Source of the DNA: Epiperipatus broadwayi
Taxonomy: Eukaryota; Onychophora; Udeonychophora; Euonychophora; Peripatidae
DNA length: 64,000 bases
Direction: 5' to 3'
Assembly (NCBI GenBank): GCA_028023455.1
Contig: JAQFVV010012972.1
Location: 252,001-316,000 of the forward strand
The notes below the pieces were generated by a model that searched no databases, was not told the origin of the DNA, and saw only the letters and a list, made by a program, of their open reading frames with translations. The position numbers and the translations under genes are program-made. Shown one piece after another: positions 49,011 through 60,639 of this stretch; the first letter of the stretch is position 1, and each line of letters begins with the position of its first letter.

Positions 49011-49299
49011 AAAACCTAAAATATGTATTTTTTTTCAAGCAAAAAGTGTATTCAAAAAAATAAATATCAAACAAATAAAAATTTCTGTACAATAAAATGA
49101 ATAAAAACAAAGTAAATTAATAAACAACAAAATAAACAAAGTAAAGCAATAAACAACAAAATAAACAAAATTATTACAAGCACTGATTATATATGTGAGA
49201 GATGATGATTTGAAACAACTGATGAGTTTTGATTCAGTTTAAAATATGTATATTACAGTCACTTATCCTTATCACATGTGAAATCATATGATTCTGAAC

Positions 49300-51095
49300 C
49301 TTATGTGTTCCATAGACATTTGAACTGTGCTGCTTCTGGCATGGTAAACAGCAAAGCAGCCTTTCTCTTCACTACTATACAGGGGAATGCATCCACATTC
49401 CATGCAGCCAAAATAAATTGCATGTCATGCTTTATTTTTCAGGCATACAATGCATCTCCTTTTGATGAATTTATTATGATTACACAAATCAGCTATAGTA
49501 TGGCACCCAGACGGAATCTGAAAATGCGGTATTAATAAAGGCTTAAGTTTACTGGTTATAAAATCACCAATAGAGCTGGCTGATAAAGCTATTCTATATT
49601 CCAGGTGTGATGTAGATCACATTTGCTTTTGGGTCATGTATAGTGTATAAAATGTAGGAATTAGTAGTAGCCATATCAAAACAATGCCAAAATAAACACA
49701 TAGGCCAATGCTTAGACTTTCCATTCCAGCCGTATGCAATTTGCTTATGGTTTGCTATATCAACCCCACCCATAAAGCAGTTGTATTATTTAATTGCATT
49801 TGGACATAGATATGACTGTCATGTGTTCTAGCAACAGTACCAGTACCAGATGGTGGATAAGTATTATACAGCATAACAACTGTCTTCTTATCCATCCAAA
49901 CTAGAAACTCAAGGCCACTGTCAACTAAAGAATGGAATTTCTCTCTTCATCTGTTTATAATTTTTAGTTTTTTCATGGATGCTCTCTGGAATACCATTCC
50001 TAACAACTTTCAGCATACAACAAGAAATTTTACTTGCAGACAGCATTTGTGCTAATTGTACACTAGTAAAATATCTGTCATAAATAACAATGATACTGTT
50101 TGACATGTTTGTGACAAAATCACTGACAGCACAGTTTGGGTTCCCAGATTTAGGCCAGCATCTGAAGCTTCACTTTTGCTTGTATACAACTACATATGGT
50201 ACACATATCCATTATGGCTATCTGCATAGACCCAACATTTGAAGCCTCACCATATCAGTTTTGAAACATCAGTTTCATGATGTTATGACCCTTAAATTTA
50301 GTAATTGTTCATCAACTGCTACTTCTTGGTGCATCTGATATACGACCTTGAAATTAATATTACAGTGATCTCTGATTGGGCTGATTTTCTAAATTCTATC
50401 ATGCTGTTTACTAGTAAATGGTGGCATGGTTTTATTGTCATTGATATGCAAATTATTGAAAATGTCAAAAAAATGATCTAGTCTTAACTTTAGCAAGTAT
50501 TGGTTGATGCAGATATTCATTTTTAGACCAAATAAATTTAAATTTTGGCACCCATGGCACACTAAAAACATAAATTACCATGCCTAAAATGCATTCAATT
50601 CAGTGGATGACAGATTGACCCACTTCTGCACTGCTTTCCATTCTGCAGCATACCTATTGCTTTCAGAACATATATGGCCAAATAATTTCCTATCAAAAAA
50701 TAAATTTAAAAAATCAGAAACTGAATATTCAGGGGTGATGAGAAAATTTAGCCTGGAGACTTATTAAATGTTCCTATTAGCATGTGTGGTTCATTAATGT
50801 TTCCAAGAAATAAATTCAAATCAAGATGAAGGCCCTGGAATCAGCTCAGTCACCGTCCTCCTTACAGATAAATTCTCTGAGCTTTCTTTTTCTTTGTTCA
50901 CCTTCTCGATCATCTAATAAATCACTACCACCATCTGACAAGTTGCTAGAAGAAGCCTCAGAAATACAGGCATCATCAATGAAAAATTCCTTATCTGAAT
51001 CAGACTCAAATAACAATATCAAAATTTCTGGTGAAAGTCTCCATTATTGTCACACAAATTATTTTCCATTCACTAAATCTAAAAGAAACTGAAAA
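49300..51095 (-). pseudogene. piggyBac-type transposase fossil
   Basis: Read 5' to 3' on the minus strand. First comes an acidic Ser/Asp-rich N-terminus (about 51000-50850: SDSDKEFFIDDACISEASSS). Next is YAAEWKAVQKWVNLSSTE, then LDHFFDIFNNLHINDNKTMP (about 50450). The DDD catalytic region follows: QEVAVDEQLL (first Asp, about 50310), YDRYFTSVQLAQ (second Asp, about 50080), WMDKKTVVMLYNTYPPSG (about 49880) and YNCFMGGVDIANHKQ (third Asp, about 49760). Last is a Cys-rich tail, RRCIVCLKNK and FGCMECGCIPLY (about 49440-49370). Stops and frameshifts break all parts. The domain order is complete for a piggyBac transposase. Terminal repeats were not identified. Confidence 0.88.
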
Positions 51096-51109
51096 AAAAA
51101 ATTACAATA

Positions 51110-51235
51110 TATGTGCTTGAGTGTATCAGTATTATTAGATAGAGTGGAGAGTGATGAGTCATCTGAAAGTCTGTGCTCAAATACCCTATATTACATATAT
51201 AGACACAGGTATATAATAAGCCTGTGTTTCAGTTA
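51110..51235. mobile_element. Terminal fragment of the 39.3 kb inverted-repeat family
   Basis: The sequence gtgtatcagtattattagat...ctgtgctcaaataccctata...cctgtgtttcagttat matches the right end of 39258-39769 closely. It lies immediately upstream of the piggyBac frame on its own strand. Confidence 0.85.
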
Positions 51236-51429
51236 TTAAAATGTATTTTACAAAAAAAAACAAAAAAAATCTATCTTTCATCATAGAGAAAAAATACTTA
51301 CACCTTTTGAATTTTAAAAAGATGGTGAAAAACCTGTAAGTGTAAAATTTACTGTTTTTGTGCCAGTTCAGTTGGAAATCTAAAGTTTTAAAATAGGGAG
51401 TCTCAGGGGCACTTCAGACTCAAGGGAGG

Positions 51430-53505
51430 ATCAATATAAAAGATATCCTTATTGACAGTAAAAATGCTTTACATAATGAAATGATATAATTTTTTAAATA
51501 AAAAAATTAGCTAGTATGTACAAACTGAATTATACCACAGTAGAATGGATGCCTGTATATATGAATGCTGTGCAAATGTGTAAAAAATAAGTATTTTTAT
51601 TGTGAAATTTAAATAAGCTTAATTTAATCATATATATATATATATATATATATATAAGGCAGACAAATTAAAATGTGTATTAAGAATATGTGATAAGTCA
51701 ATTTAATGATGGAATAACTTTTATATTTAGGCAGGAAAAAAATATTTGTGTATGTGCATTTGAGTATCCATTTATCTCTATGCCAAAGATAGATTACAAA
51801 AAATATTGAGGCATATATAAATAAATTGATAATAATATTTTCAAGTATTAAGATTTGAAATTAAATAAGAAAATATTGGTCTTCACACTTAAACTACTCA
51901 GTTAAAAAAGGTTTGGAGTCGAATAATTGTGAATAAATATGTAAAACAAGGTTATGTTAAATAAATTATAAATGTTTGAAGCCAAATAATAATTAAAATA
52001 CAGATTTCATCTATCGTTTGTTTTCAGATGACAATTATGCATTAACTCTCACATATCATAAATAGATCTAGACATATTAGCACATTAACATTTTTATGGT
52101 GAGGAAAACTATATCTCTACATAACACATGCCCTAATTGAGAGATAGTATTACAGGCAGTTTAGAGGCAAACCCAATCAACTTTTCAGCAGAATATTTTG
52201 TAAATAATTACATATTTAGTGAATATGTTCCCATAAGAAGAAATGTTGATATTATTTCTAATAATATTAATTAAACACAATTTTTTGTTTGTGAAAATCT
52301 TTAAATTTGACATTTGGCAGTATTTTCCAATATTCCTATCAAAAAATCTCATGTTAATAAAGCAAATATTATCCTCAAGTGATTATTCTCATTAAATTTC
52401 TTTTCAGTAGTACTCAAATTTGCAAACCAGATATGCATCAATGAATTGAAATACCTTTTGTAATACTAAAGTTTAATAAAAAATGCATTTTTTCTTTACT
52501 ACATAATTCATATTACATTCAATATATTTAAATCGATGAATTATATATGCATTTAAGGCTTACAGTTTCAAAATGTATATTGGCATTAGATTATTAAAAT
52601 ATTTATATCCTGAGTTGTAAATGAATATTCAATAGTAGAGACTATAAAGTTATGCTTTCAAAAGTAGGATTTAAAATACATTCACATTTATTTTTAATAA
52701 ACAATATAACACAAATCTGCAGTTCTTTCTTACAACAAAACATTATGAAATTTTTTTAAATATAATTTATCTTGATTATATTTATATAGAATCTCACTAG
52801 TATAGAAAAATAAGCTAGCAATCATTAGCAGATATCTACTTTATTAAAGTTAGATGAATTTTAAACTGTGAAATCATTACCATAAACTGCAATAAAATAG
52901 TGTTGTGACTAAAATTCAATAAAGATACATTATGAACTAATTATTGTATTAAAGTTGTGGGTATATAAATTTATGTTCCTACTCTTTTTACAAAAATTAT
53001 CTTCACATTACTAATCCTGTCTTGCTAACTGTAATTTCATCATAAATTTCACAATAACCAGCCTCTGAAATGAGACCATTGAAATTTCTTGACAGCAGCC
53101 TTTTATTATGCCTATTTAAGCACAAAAATTATTATATGTATCTAAATCCATGCAAAAAATGATTTTTGCTATGAAACAATCAAATTAAAACTTTCAGTTT
53201 GAAAAATAAGTTTGATTTGATTGAAATGAGTGAAGCCATTTTGATCCTGTATGCAAAAATTTACTTCATTGCTCTGAAATGTTCAAATACATAGAGACAT
53301 AATAATTAAGATATCTTTTTAATTCACTGCTGCATTCCATTTACTTTTAAAGTGAGCAGTCACTATACAGAAATATTGTTAAAATGTTTGTGAACAAACA
53401 GAATAATGAATCATTGCTATAATGAACAATATTTTTTAAACTGCAATTAATTACATCTCTTAAGCACATATTTCATTATCTGAAGTTAAGAAAAAAGTAT
53501 ACATA
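51430..53505. other. Intergenic stretch: no gene seen
   Basis: AT-rich sequence with one (TA)n run near 51630-51656. It lies downstream of the zinc-finger ORF, which is on the minus strand. Confidence 0.5.
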
Positions 53506-55170
53506 TCAAGATAGTAAAACAACAAGGTTTACCACCTCCTGTTTAGTAAAATGTTTATTTTCATGAAATTCCCAATCACTTTTAACAATTGTTTTGTAAT
53601 CACACATTCGACAAGTAAATACTTGATTAATAATTAAGGATTTTTCAGTTGTGTTCTTTAAGTTATTATAAGAAAGCATTTTGTTTTCATCCAAAATGGA
53701 ATTAAAATATTTATTTTTTACATGTATGTCATCATGAATTTTAAAATTATCTTCCATAGAAGTTTCAAATCCAAATGAATTGCACTGAAAAGAATGTTCC
53801 AATCTCTGTGTTTTTAAATAATTTCTGTCAAAAATCTTCAAATTACTTACAGTATGGGTTCTTCCATGCCATTTTAAAGAACCCTTTTCTGCAGTCCTAA
53901 ATTCACACAAACAACACTGAAATGGTTTATCTCCTGCATGTGCTCTTTCATGCTGTTTTAAATTACTTAGGTCTGCAGTTTTCACTGCACACAAACCACA
54001 TTGAAATTGGTTTTTGCCTGCATGTTTTACTTCATGCCGCTTTAAAGTAGTCAGATCTGCACTTTTGTATGCACACTGACTACATTCAAACGGTTTTTCT
54101 CCTGTATGTATTCTTTTATGCCGTTTTAGGCAATTCATGGTTGCAGCCTTAAATTCACACCAACTGCATTGAAATGGTTTGTTTCCTGTATGTGTTCTTT
54201 CATGTTGTTTCAAATTGCTACTGGTTGCAGTTTTAAATGCACACATACTGCATTCGAAAGGCTTTTCTCCTGTATGTATTCTTGTATGTTGTTTTAGACT
54301 GCTCATGGCTGCAGTCTTAAATTCACATAAACTACATTCAAGTGGCTTGTCTACAGTATGTGCTCTTTCATGCTGTTTTAATTTGCTTATGCCTGCAGTT
54401 TTGAATGCACATATCCTACACTCAAAAGATTTTTCTGTTGCATGTATCCTTACATGTACTGATAAATTAATTTTGTATGCAGTCTTATATTCACAAAAAA
54501 TACATTTGAAAGGCTTAACTCCTGTATGTACTCTTTCATGTTGGTTTAAATTACCCCTGTTTGCAGTTTTGTATGCACACAAAGGGCATTCAAAAGGTTT
54601 TTCTCCTGTATGTGTTTTTTTATGCAATTTCGCAATAATCATGTCTGAAGTTTTGAATGCACATAAACTACATTGAAAAGATATTTCTTTTGTATGTATC
54701 CTTTCATGCAGTTTTAAGGTAGGCTGATGTGCAGTTTTGAATGTACACAAACTACATTTAAAAGGTTTTTCTCCTGTATGTGTTCTTTTATGCCGTTTTA
54801 GACTACTCAAGGCTGCAGTCCTAAATTTGCACAAAACACATTGAAATGGTTTATCGCCTGTATGTGTTCTTTCATGCTGCTTTAAATTACTTATATTGCC
54901 AGTTTTTACTGCACACAAGCCACATCCAAAGGGTTTTTCTCCTGTATGGGTTCTTGTATGCCGTTTTAGACTACTTAAGTCTACAGTCTTAAATTCACAC
55001 AAACTACATTCAAAAGGCTTTTCTCCTGAATGAATTCTTCTATGCCGGTTTAAATGGCTCCTGTCTGCAGTTTTGTATGCACACAAAGTGCATTCAAAAG
55101 ATTTTTCTCCTGTATCTGTTCTTTTATGCAGTTTTAAACTACTCATGGCTGCACTTTTGAATGCACACAA
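53506..55170 (-). CDS. Tandem C2H2 zinc-finger protein (554-codon ORF, probable DNA-binding factor)
   Basis: Fingers of 28 residues follow one another from residue 27 to about 439. Fifteen are intact (C-x2-C-x12-H-x3-H) and most are joined by TGEKPF-type linkers. A partial finger precedes them (residues 1-19, second His replaced by Asp). After a gap come a degenerate finger (about 468-490, second Cys lost) and one more intact finger (about 520-540). The consensus start C-x-L-C-x-F-K-T-A is unusually uniform. Helix residues vary (DLSSLKR, NISNLKQ, HQPTLKL, NRGNLNQ, EKGSLKW), suggesting a specific DNA target. No KRAB, BTB, ZAD or SCAN domain is visible. The open frame begins at TTG; the first in-frame ATG is residue 9 (55144-55146), inside the first finger. 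The true 5' end is therefore unclear: an exon boundary or a frameshift lies near 55175. Confidence 0.85.
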   Translation of the reverse strand: MCAFKSAAMSSLKLHKRTDTGEKSFECTLCAYKTADRSHLNRHRRIHSGEKPFECSLCEFKTVDLSSLKRHTRTHTGEKPFGCGLCAVKTGNISNLKQHERTHTGDKPFQCVLCKFRTAALSSLKRHKRTHTGEKPFKCSLCTFKTAHQPTLKLHERIHTKEISFQCSLCAFKTSDMIIAKLHKKTHTGEKPFECPLCAYKTANRGNLNQHERVHTGVKPFKCIFCEYKTAYKINLSVHVRIHATEKSFECRICAFKTAGISKLKQHERAHTVDKPLECSLCEFKTAAMSSLKQHTRIHTGEKPFECSMCAFKTATSSNLKQHERTHTGNKPFQCSWCEFKAATMNCLKRHKRIHTGEKPFECSQCAYKSADLTTLKRHEVKHAGKNQFQCGLCAVKTADLSNLKQHERAHAGDKPFQCCLCEFRTAEKGSLKWHGRTHTVSNLKIFDRNYLKTQRLEHSFQCNSFGFETSMEDNFKIHDDIHVKNKYFNSILDENKMLSYNNLKNTTEKSLIINQVFTCRMCDYKTIVKSDWEFHENKHFTKQEVVNLVVLLS

Positions 55171-55171
55171 A

Positions 55172-55960
55172 CTACATAGAAAGTTTTTCTATTGTATAAA
55201 TCCTTTTATGTATTGACAAACTTCTTTCACCTGTATGTAGTCTTAATTGAAAAAGTTTTTCTTCTGCATGTGCATTATTATTATGCCATTTATTCAGTTT
55301 TGAATCAACACAAACTACATTGAAAAGGTTTTTATTCTTTATGTGTTCTTTCATGCCACATCAAATGATGCTTTTGATAAGCTTTGAATACCCACAAACT
55401 ACATTGAAAAAGCTTTTCTTGTGCAAGTATCATTTCACATACTGGTAAGCTACTTTTCCCTGCAATATTACATTCACACAAACTACATTTGAAAACTTTT
55501 TGCTGTATATGTTCTTTCAAGCATTTTCAAACTTTCTTTTACAACAATCCAAATTTGCACAAATTAAATAACAAGAACTTTCTCCTGTGTGCTTTCATGT
55601 ATGGATAAATAGTAACAAACTATATTGAAAAAAGTTTTTTCATGCATCCTTACATTTTTCATATATGTATTCTTCGGTTCACACCACCTATATTAAATAA
55701 GTTTTTCTCCATACTCTATTCTAAAACTTATCTGGAGATTCAAATCAGCACAAATTATATTGAAAAGATTTTTCTCCTCTGTGTTCTTTCATGTTTTCTT
55801 TTAAATTCACAGAAAGTGCAATCAATAACTTTTTGGACCATAGTAGGTTTTTCCATAATTTTAGCTTTATCAAAAGCCGTAAAGAGTTATCTTTATACTT
55901 TTCATATATATGGCTTCTTACACAATCTCTCATTCATAATTATAGATATGGTTGGTTCTC
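55172..55960 (-). pseudogene. Broken upstream zinc fingers of the same array
   Basis: Upstream of the 554-codon frame, further finger pieces appear in shifting frames on the same strand: HKRIYTIEKL just before the ORF, FKCSLCEC...EKLFQCSLW...LMWHERTHKE (55332-55520), and GEKSFQYNLC with CVRSHI (55745-55933). They keep the roughly 84-bp period but carry lost Cys/His residues, stops and frameshifts. The last piece reads in frame with finger 1 except for one shift near 55178. The N-terminal half of the array has therefore decayed, or this is a pseudogene with a long surviving frame. Confidence 0.75.
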
Positions 55961-56009
55961 AATCACAAAAATTAAACAGATTTTTCATTTTTCACATATT
56001 TTCATAAAT

Positions 56010-58140
56010 GTTGTAGTTTTTTTATAATATCCCAAATAGTCATAAAATGACTAAACAAACATTTTATGGCTTATATGACTTTAAATCTTACATTGAACAA
56101 ATATTATTAATGAGGAAAGTTATTTTCTATTAAGACATTTTGTGAACTTTTATGAAAGACATTTATATATTCATAAAATAATTTATCATTTTAAATATGT
56201 TTAAACATCTTAATAATCACTTATCTTTATCTGACCAACAAAATAATATTTAACAGATAGGACTTCTTACTGCTTTTTAAAAATTTCTTCAATTCAAAAT
56301 GGTTTGACTTTCTTTTAGTAGTTGATAAATTCATAACTTTTCATACAAATAGTGTTACTTTACTAGTACAATTATTTGTTAACGAATATTGTTTTGATTA
56401 GAAGTGTTACAATCGTTGTGTGAATATGAAGACTTGATTAATTCTATAATCTATGTCTTTAATTTTTCAATCATAGATTTTTTACACCAAATATTATTTT
56501 TCCATGTGTTAGACCTAAAGAGAACAAAAAAAGTAATATTAATTACATTTTTTTACATAAATAACATGTCATAGATGTCAAATAAAGATAGGTTATTAAG
56601 AAAGAAAAAATTAATTTTCATTAGAGCATTCTTAAAATAAGAAACTCATTTAAGCTTATTATCATATGATGCATTTAATATCTTTATTGACTCAAATGCA
56701 TCATGATTCCAGTTACTAACACCAAAGAAAATCCAAATACTTGTTTCTTTTATATACATGTGAAGAATTATTATTTACCCAAATTATTCTTGCTTTACAT
56801 AACAGCCAAGAAAAACATAAATAGACTTATGAACTTTACAGACAGAAAATCAATCTAACATTAACTTATATAAAAAGAAGTCCATGAATATCCATAGTGA
56901 CTAATCGACATTTCTCAACTTGAATTCCACATAGGTTTTCATTATTTCCAAGTAAATTTCAGAAAAATAAAATATTTATTTACATAATATTGAGAGCAGC
57001 AGAAAAAATGCAAATGTCATTCCCACTCTATTTTGGGATAACCTTTCAGAAAACAGAGCTACCAAATTTCATAAAAAAAAGCATTAAGTACATAAATATA
57101 TAAACCTTTAAAAAATTTACATACAAAAAACTAAACTCAGTATAAGTTATAACTGCATTTATTTTTCCAAACATCACTTTGCTGTACAGTAGAAATTATT
57201 CATTGGTTTTAATCAATAAAACTCAAAAACAGGTATGATAAACTTTAAATATACACATATAGTGTACCGGTCGGTTTTGTCTGTTCATATAACAAGATCT
57301 AGCATCTAGGCAAAAGTACCTCGAGTCCAATCATGTGCAAGATACATAAGTCAGGAACACTCATGAACTCTGCCCTAATTGCCTATTTTCCAGATCTACC
57401 AACTTATGATGAACAATTCTGATCATACTGATCTAATTTATTTCTCACTGCCGGTATCGCAAAGCCATGACACAATCTAATTTGAATTTATTCATGTATA
57501 GAATATTATTGTTAGCGAGATTCTATCATCTAGTAAATTAAACCTTTTATATAACATCAAATATTATTACTATTCAATAAATGAAACAATGACTTTGATA
57601 TTTAGAAATATAATATTTATTAAGTTAACTTGAGATACATATGTGATTGATTACATTATTTGTGTCAAAATACAAATAAAAATGGGTATTGATCTCCCTT
57701 AGATGACATTAACCCCTCTTACAATACTATAAAATGAGCGTATTTATTCAAGTTATGCTGCAGTAACAAATAATTTATGGCTTTGTTCTGATATGGCTAT
57801 TTATATGTCAATAATTAATGGATTACTTAGCATACCTAAGATTGTTAATAGTGCTGAATTACAGATATTTAAAGTTCTTTAAATCCACCATTAATATCAC
57901 AACAGCACTCAAACCAATACATAAGATCATTGCGTTTGATGGCAATGGTAATTATATTTAATTAATAAAATAGTATTCGCATTTGCGAAATAAGAACGTA
58001 AGTGGGAAGGTAATTTAGGAAACAGTAATTGTGGCAGAAATAGCATATATGAAAGTATGAATGAAAATATAAAAAAATGACCATCCATTTAGCATAATTA
58101 TAATAATATGATTTAGGAGTGTTGATAGGCTGTAGCGAGA
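56010..58140. other. Intergenic stretch: no gene seen
   Basis: Mostly AT-rich. The part 57260-57500 is less AT-rich and has a caaaaccgaccggtacac-like stretch (reverse strand), faintly like the family at 3603-3789. No finger upstream exon or promoter could be picked out. Confidence 0.45.
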
Positions 58141-58167
58141 AAGAAATTATGGGAGAGCAGTACGTGC

Positions 58168-60632
58168 ATGATGGCAATGAAGAGATCCATTCTAAGATCC
58201 AAGAATGTGCTTCAATTTACGGCTAAAGAAGGTGACTCTCTGCAAACGTTGGCAGGGTCGGGTCACAAAAATGAAGAATGCGCTTTATTGAATTGCTATA
58301 GGCTGGACTTTTGCCAGAGTGAACCCTATGCAATAATATCTAGCGCTGAAGAAGTCCCAAGTGGTTTACAAACCTTGTCCTTGGAATTGGAAGTAAAAAT
58401 AAATGTGACTCGGGTTTTCCGATATGCCCGGGAAATGAAGCACAAGTATACAAGTAACACTTGAATTAATATAATTATACAAACTTCAAAACTAAGAACA
58501 AAGAATTATTACCTATCTTTATTGATATAGACCCAGTGTACCGGTATGATTTGATTTATTATGTGGATATGGGATAAGTAAAATTAAAGCTAATATAATA
58601 AATAGCTCATAGAACGAGAGGATTACCCCTCCCCTTTTACTACTATAAATTACACGTAAAGCTTCCCACAATGTATAACTAATATAAATCTTTGGTTTTA
58701 AGTGCTTTCATAAATACCCTACATATTATTAGATATATATATAAAGTAAGTGGTGGTTAATGATTTCCAGAAAATAATATTGATTTAATTCATATAAGTA
58801 TATTTAAAGTTTTTAGAAGTTGGGGCTAATACTTAATTAATAAAAAAAAACATTTCAAAGAAAACAGATTTTTGCTTAGTTTTTCAAAAATGAACATTGT
58901 ACAATAATTATCTGATTTTTATATTTTACTTTCCCAGACTCGCAGGCGTCCGCTATAATAAGAATAACAAATTTGTTTTTTTTCTTTTATTAAAAACTAG
59001 ATAAATCACCCTCCGAAAAGTAAGGAAGGGGTTTTAAAAGAGATAGCGTAGGCATTTGCGAAGCTGGGGAAAATTATCGACATATAATTTAATATATGAA
59101 AATATAATAATGAAAATAAAAATATTGCCACATACACATGAAATTAAGAAATAATAATTGTTCAGGAGAGGTTTAATGTAGGAGAGATTACTGCTAAGTT
59201 ATATAGAGAGAACAAAGTACATTTGACTAACAAGGTAAGAATTTACAAATTGATTAATTCATAATATTAATTTTACAAGGACGGTTTTAAATAAAGCACT
59301 TATTATATATAGCGCGATGTTTATAAACTGTAATATTTAAACAGCATTAAACTGTTGCACATGCGCTTTGCAGGTTTTAACTATAAATGAATGAATATCT
59401 GCAAACCTCATGTGCAACAGCTTAATGCTGTTTAAGTATTAAAGGAAGGCTTTACAAAGTGTTTAAAGAAACAGATAGGTGAGATTTGAGATTATTCAAT
59501 GTAAATTGAAGTCTAGCAGCACTTGAAATTATTACCTCTGTACAAACTTGGCTGTTCTTTTGGTGATGTTCAGATTTCCCTCAGAGAACTAGATCTAGTT
59601 TAACGAGCATAGTTATTCAGGCAGGTAGTAAGTTCATTATTCAACAAACAGGCATATAGTTATAGTTTACGATTATCAGGATATTAGACGCAGATTTCAG
59701 GGAGGGCCATCTCGAACGGCGAGAAAGGTGAAGTGGGTTTACTCATGACACATTGACATTAAATGAACGTGGATTTATTTGGCAACTCTTTCATTGACTT
59801 TTTTTTTAGTTCTTTTCTGTGGTCAAAATTAGCCCATTTTATACTATACCGCGGTATTTGTGGAATGCTTTCTTGATTGGCCACTGCTAATCATTCTCTA
59901 ATCTAATTTTAGCTTGATCCATTGTGCTGGAAGATGCCATTGTTAGATAATATGTATTCAAACCGAAATTAATTTGATAAAAAATGTTTATGACAAAAGT
60001 AAATCAATTAGTTTAGATTCTAATTTTGATTTTAGCAAAACTTTTAATTAAAGTTATTTTAAAAGATTAAACAAGATTAAGTTTCTCCCTTTAATTATTT
60101 TTGACTAATTACAATTGCATCTTCCATATTGGATTTAAAAAGAAAAGTATAGTTTAATAGCAAAAATAATTTAAAAGACAAAATTTTATACAATGACATA
60201 TAACAAACTTTTTCTAGTAAATATGTGCTCAGTAGGTTTGTCTCTATCTATATACATCTGAGCTGCAATTACTAAATAATTACTATAACTTTAATAAATA
60301 AAAAATACAGAAAATATATTTTGATATTATAAGTTTGTTACAATTAATCCTCTGTTACCTATTGCTTATATGTATTCCCCTTTTAAATACTATATTTATT
60401 ATTTTTCTTTTTTTTGTGTGTGTGTGTTTAAATTCAGATATCTATGCATATATCTTCATTAAGAAATATTTTAGTTAATGATAATCAAGAAAAGAGACAA
60501 AAATGTGTTAGTGAGCGGAATATATACGCAAGAATAGGGTTTGAATTTGGCTTGGTAGCGGAAGATTTAAGATGGGCTGTGAAGCACAATCTGAATCTCA
60601 GATCCGCTTATTCAAGCTCTAGTTTTACATAA
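58168..60632 (+). CDS. Tentative three-exon gene, unknown product (162 aa)
   Basis: Proposed exons are 58168-58392, 59166-59234 and 60438-60632, all joined in phase 0. Signals: ATG at 58168; donor gtaaaaat; acceptor attgttcag; donor gtaagaat after HLTNK; acceptor with a long T/TG tract ending aaattcag; stop TAA at 60630-60632. Without splicing, the first frame stays open to 58464 (98 codons). The first exon is clearly less AT-rich than its surroundings, and codon use is mixed (CGG, GCG, CTG). Sample segments are DSLQTLAGSGHKNEECALL, ERFNVGEITAKLYRENK and GFEFGLVAEDLRWAVKHN. I do not recognise any of it. Consistent phase over two introns is modest support only; the first donor and second acceptor are weak. 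Confidence 0.3.
59325..59460. mobile_element. Small hairpin element, about 115-135 bp
   Basis: Arms taatatttaaacagcattaa...gcacatgcg..caggttt and aaacctcatgtgc...ttaatgctgtttaagtatta pair around a loop near 59375-59400. It lies in the second intron of the tentative gene. Confidence 0.75.
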
Positions 60633-60639
60633 GTGAAAA

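Noticed and set aside
49278-49535. 85-codon plus-strand frame
   Set aside because: Antisense of the piggyBac Cys-rich tail.
50826-51092. 88-codon plus-strand Ser-rich frame
   Set aside because: Antisense of the acidic N-terminus of the piggyBac fossil.
54179-54676. 165-codon plus-strand frame
   Set aside because: It is the antisense of the zinc-finger array; the regular 28-codon period explains its length.
55642-56027. Plus-strand frames of 121 and 78 codons
   Set aside because: They lie opposite the broken zinc-finger remnants and show no motif.
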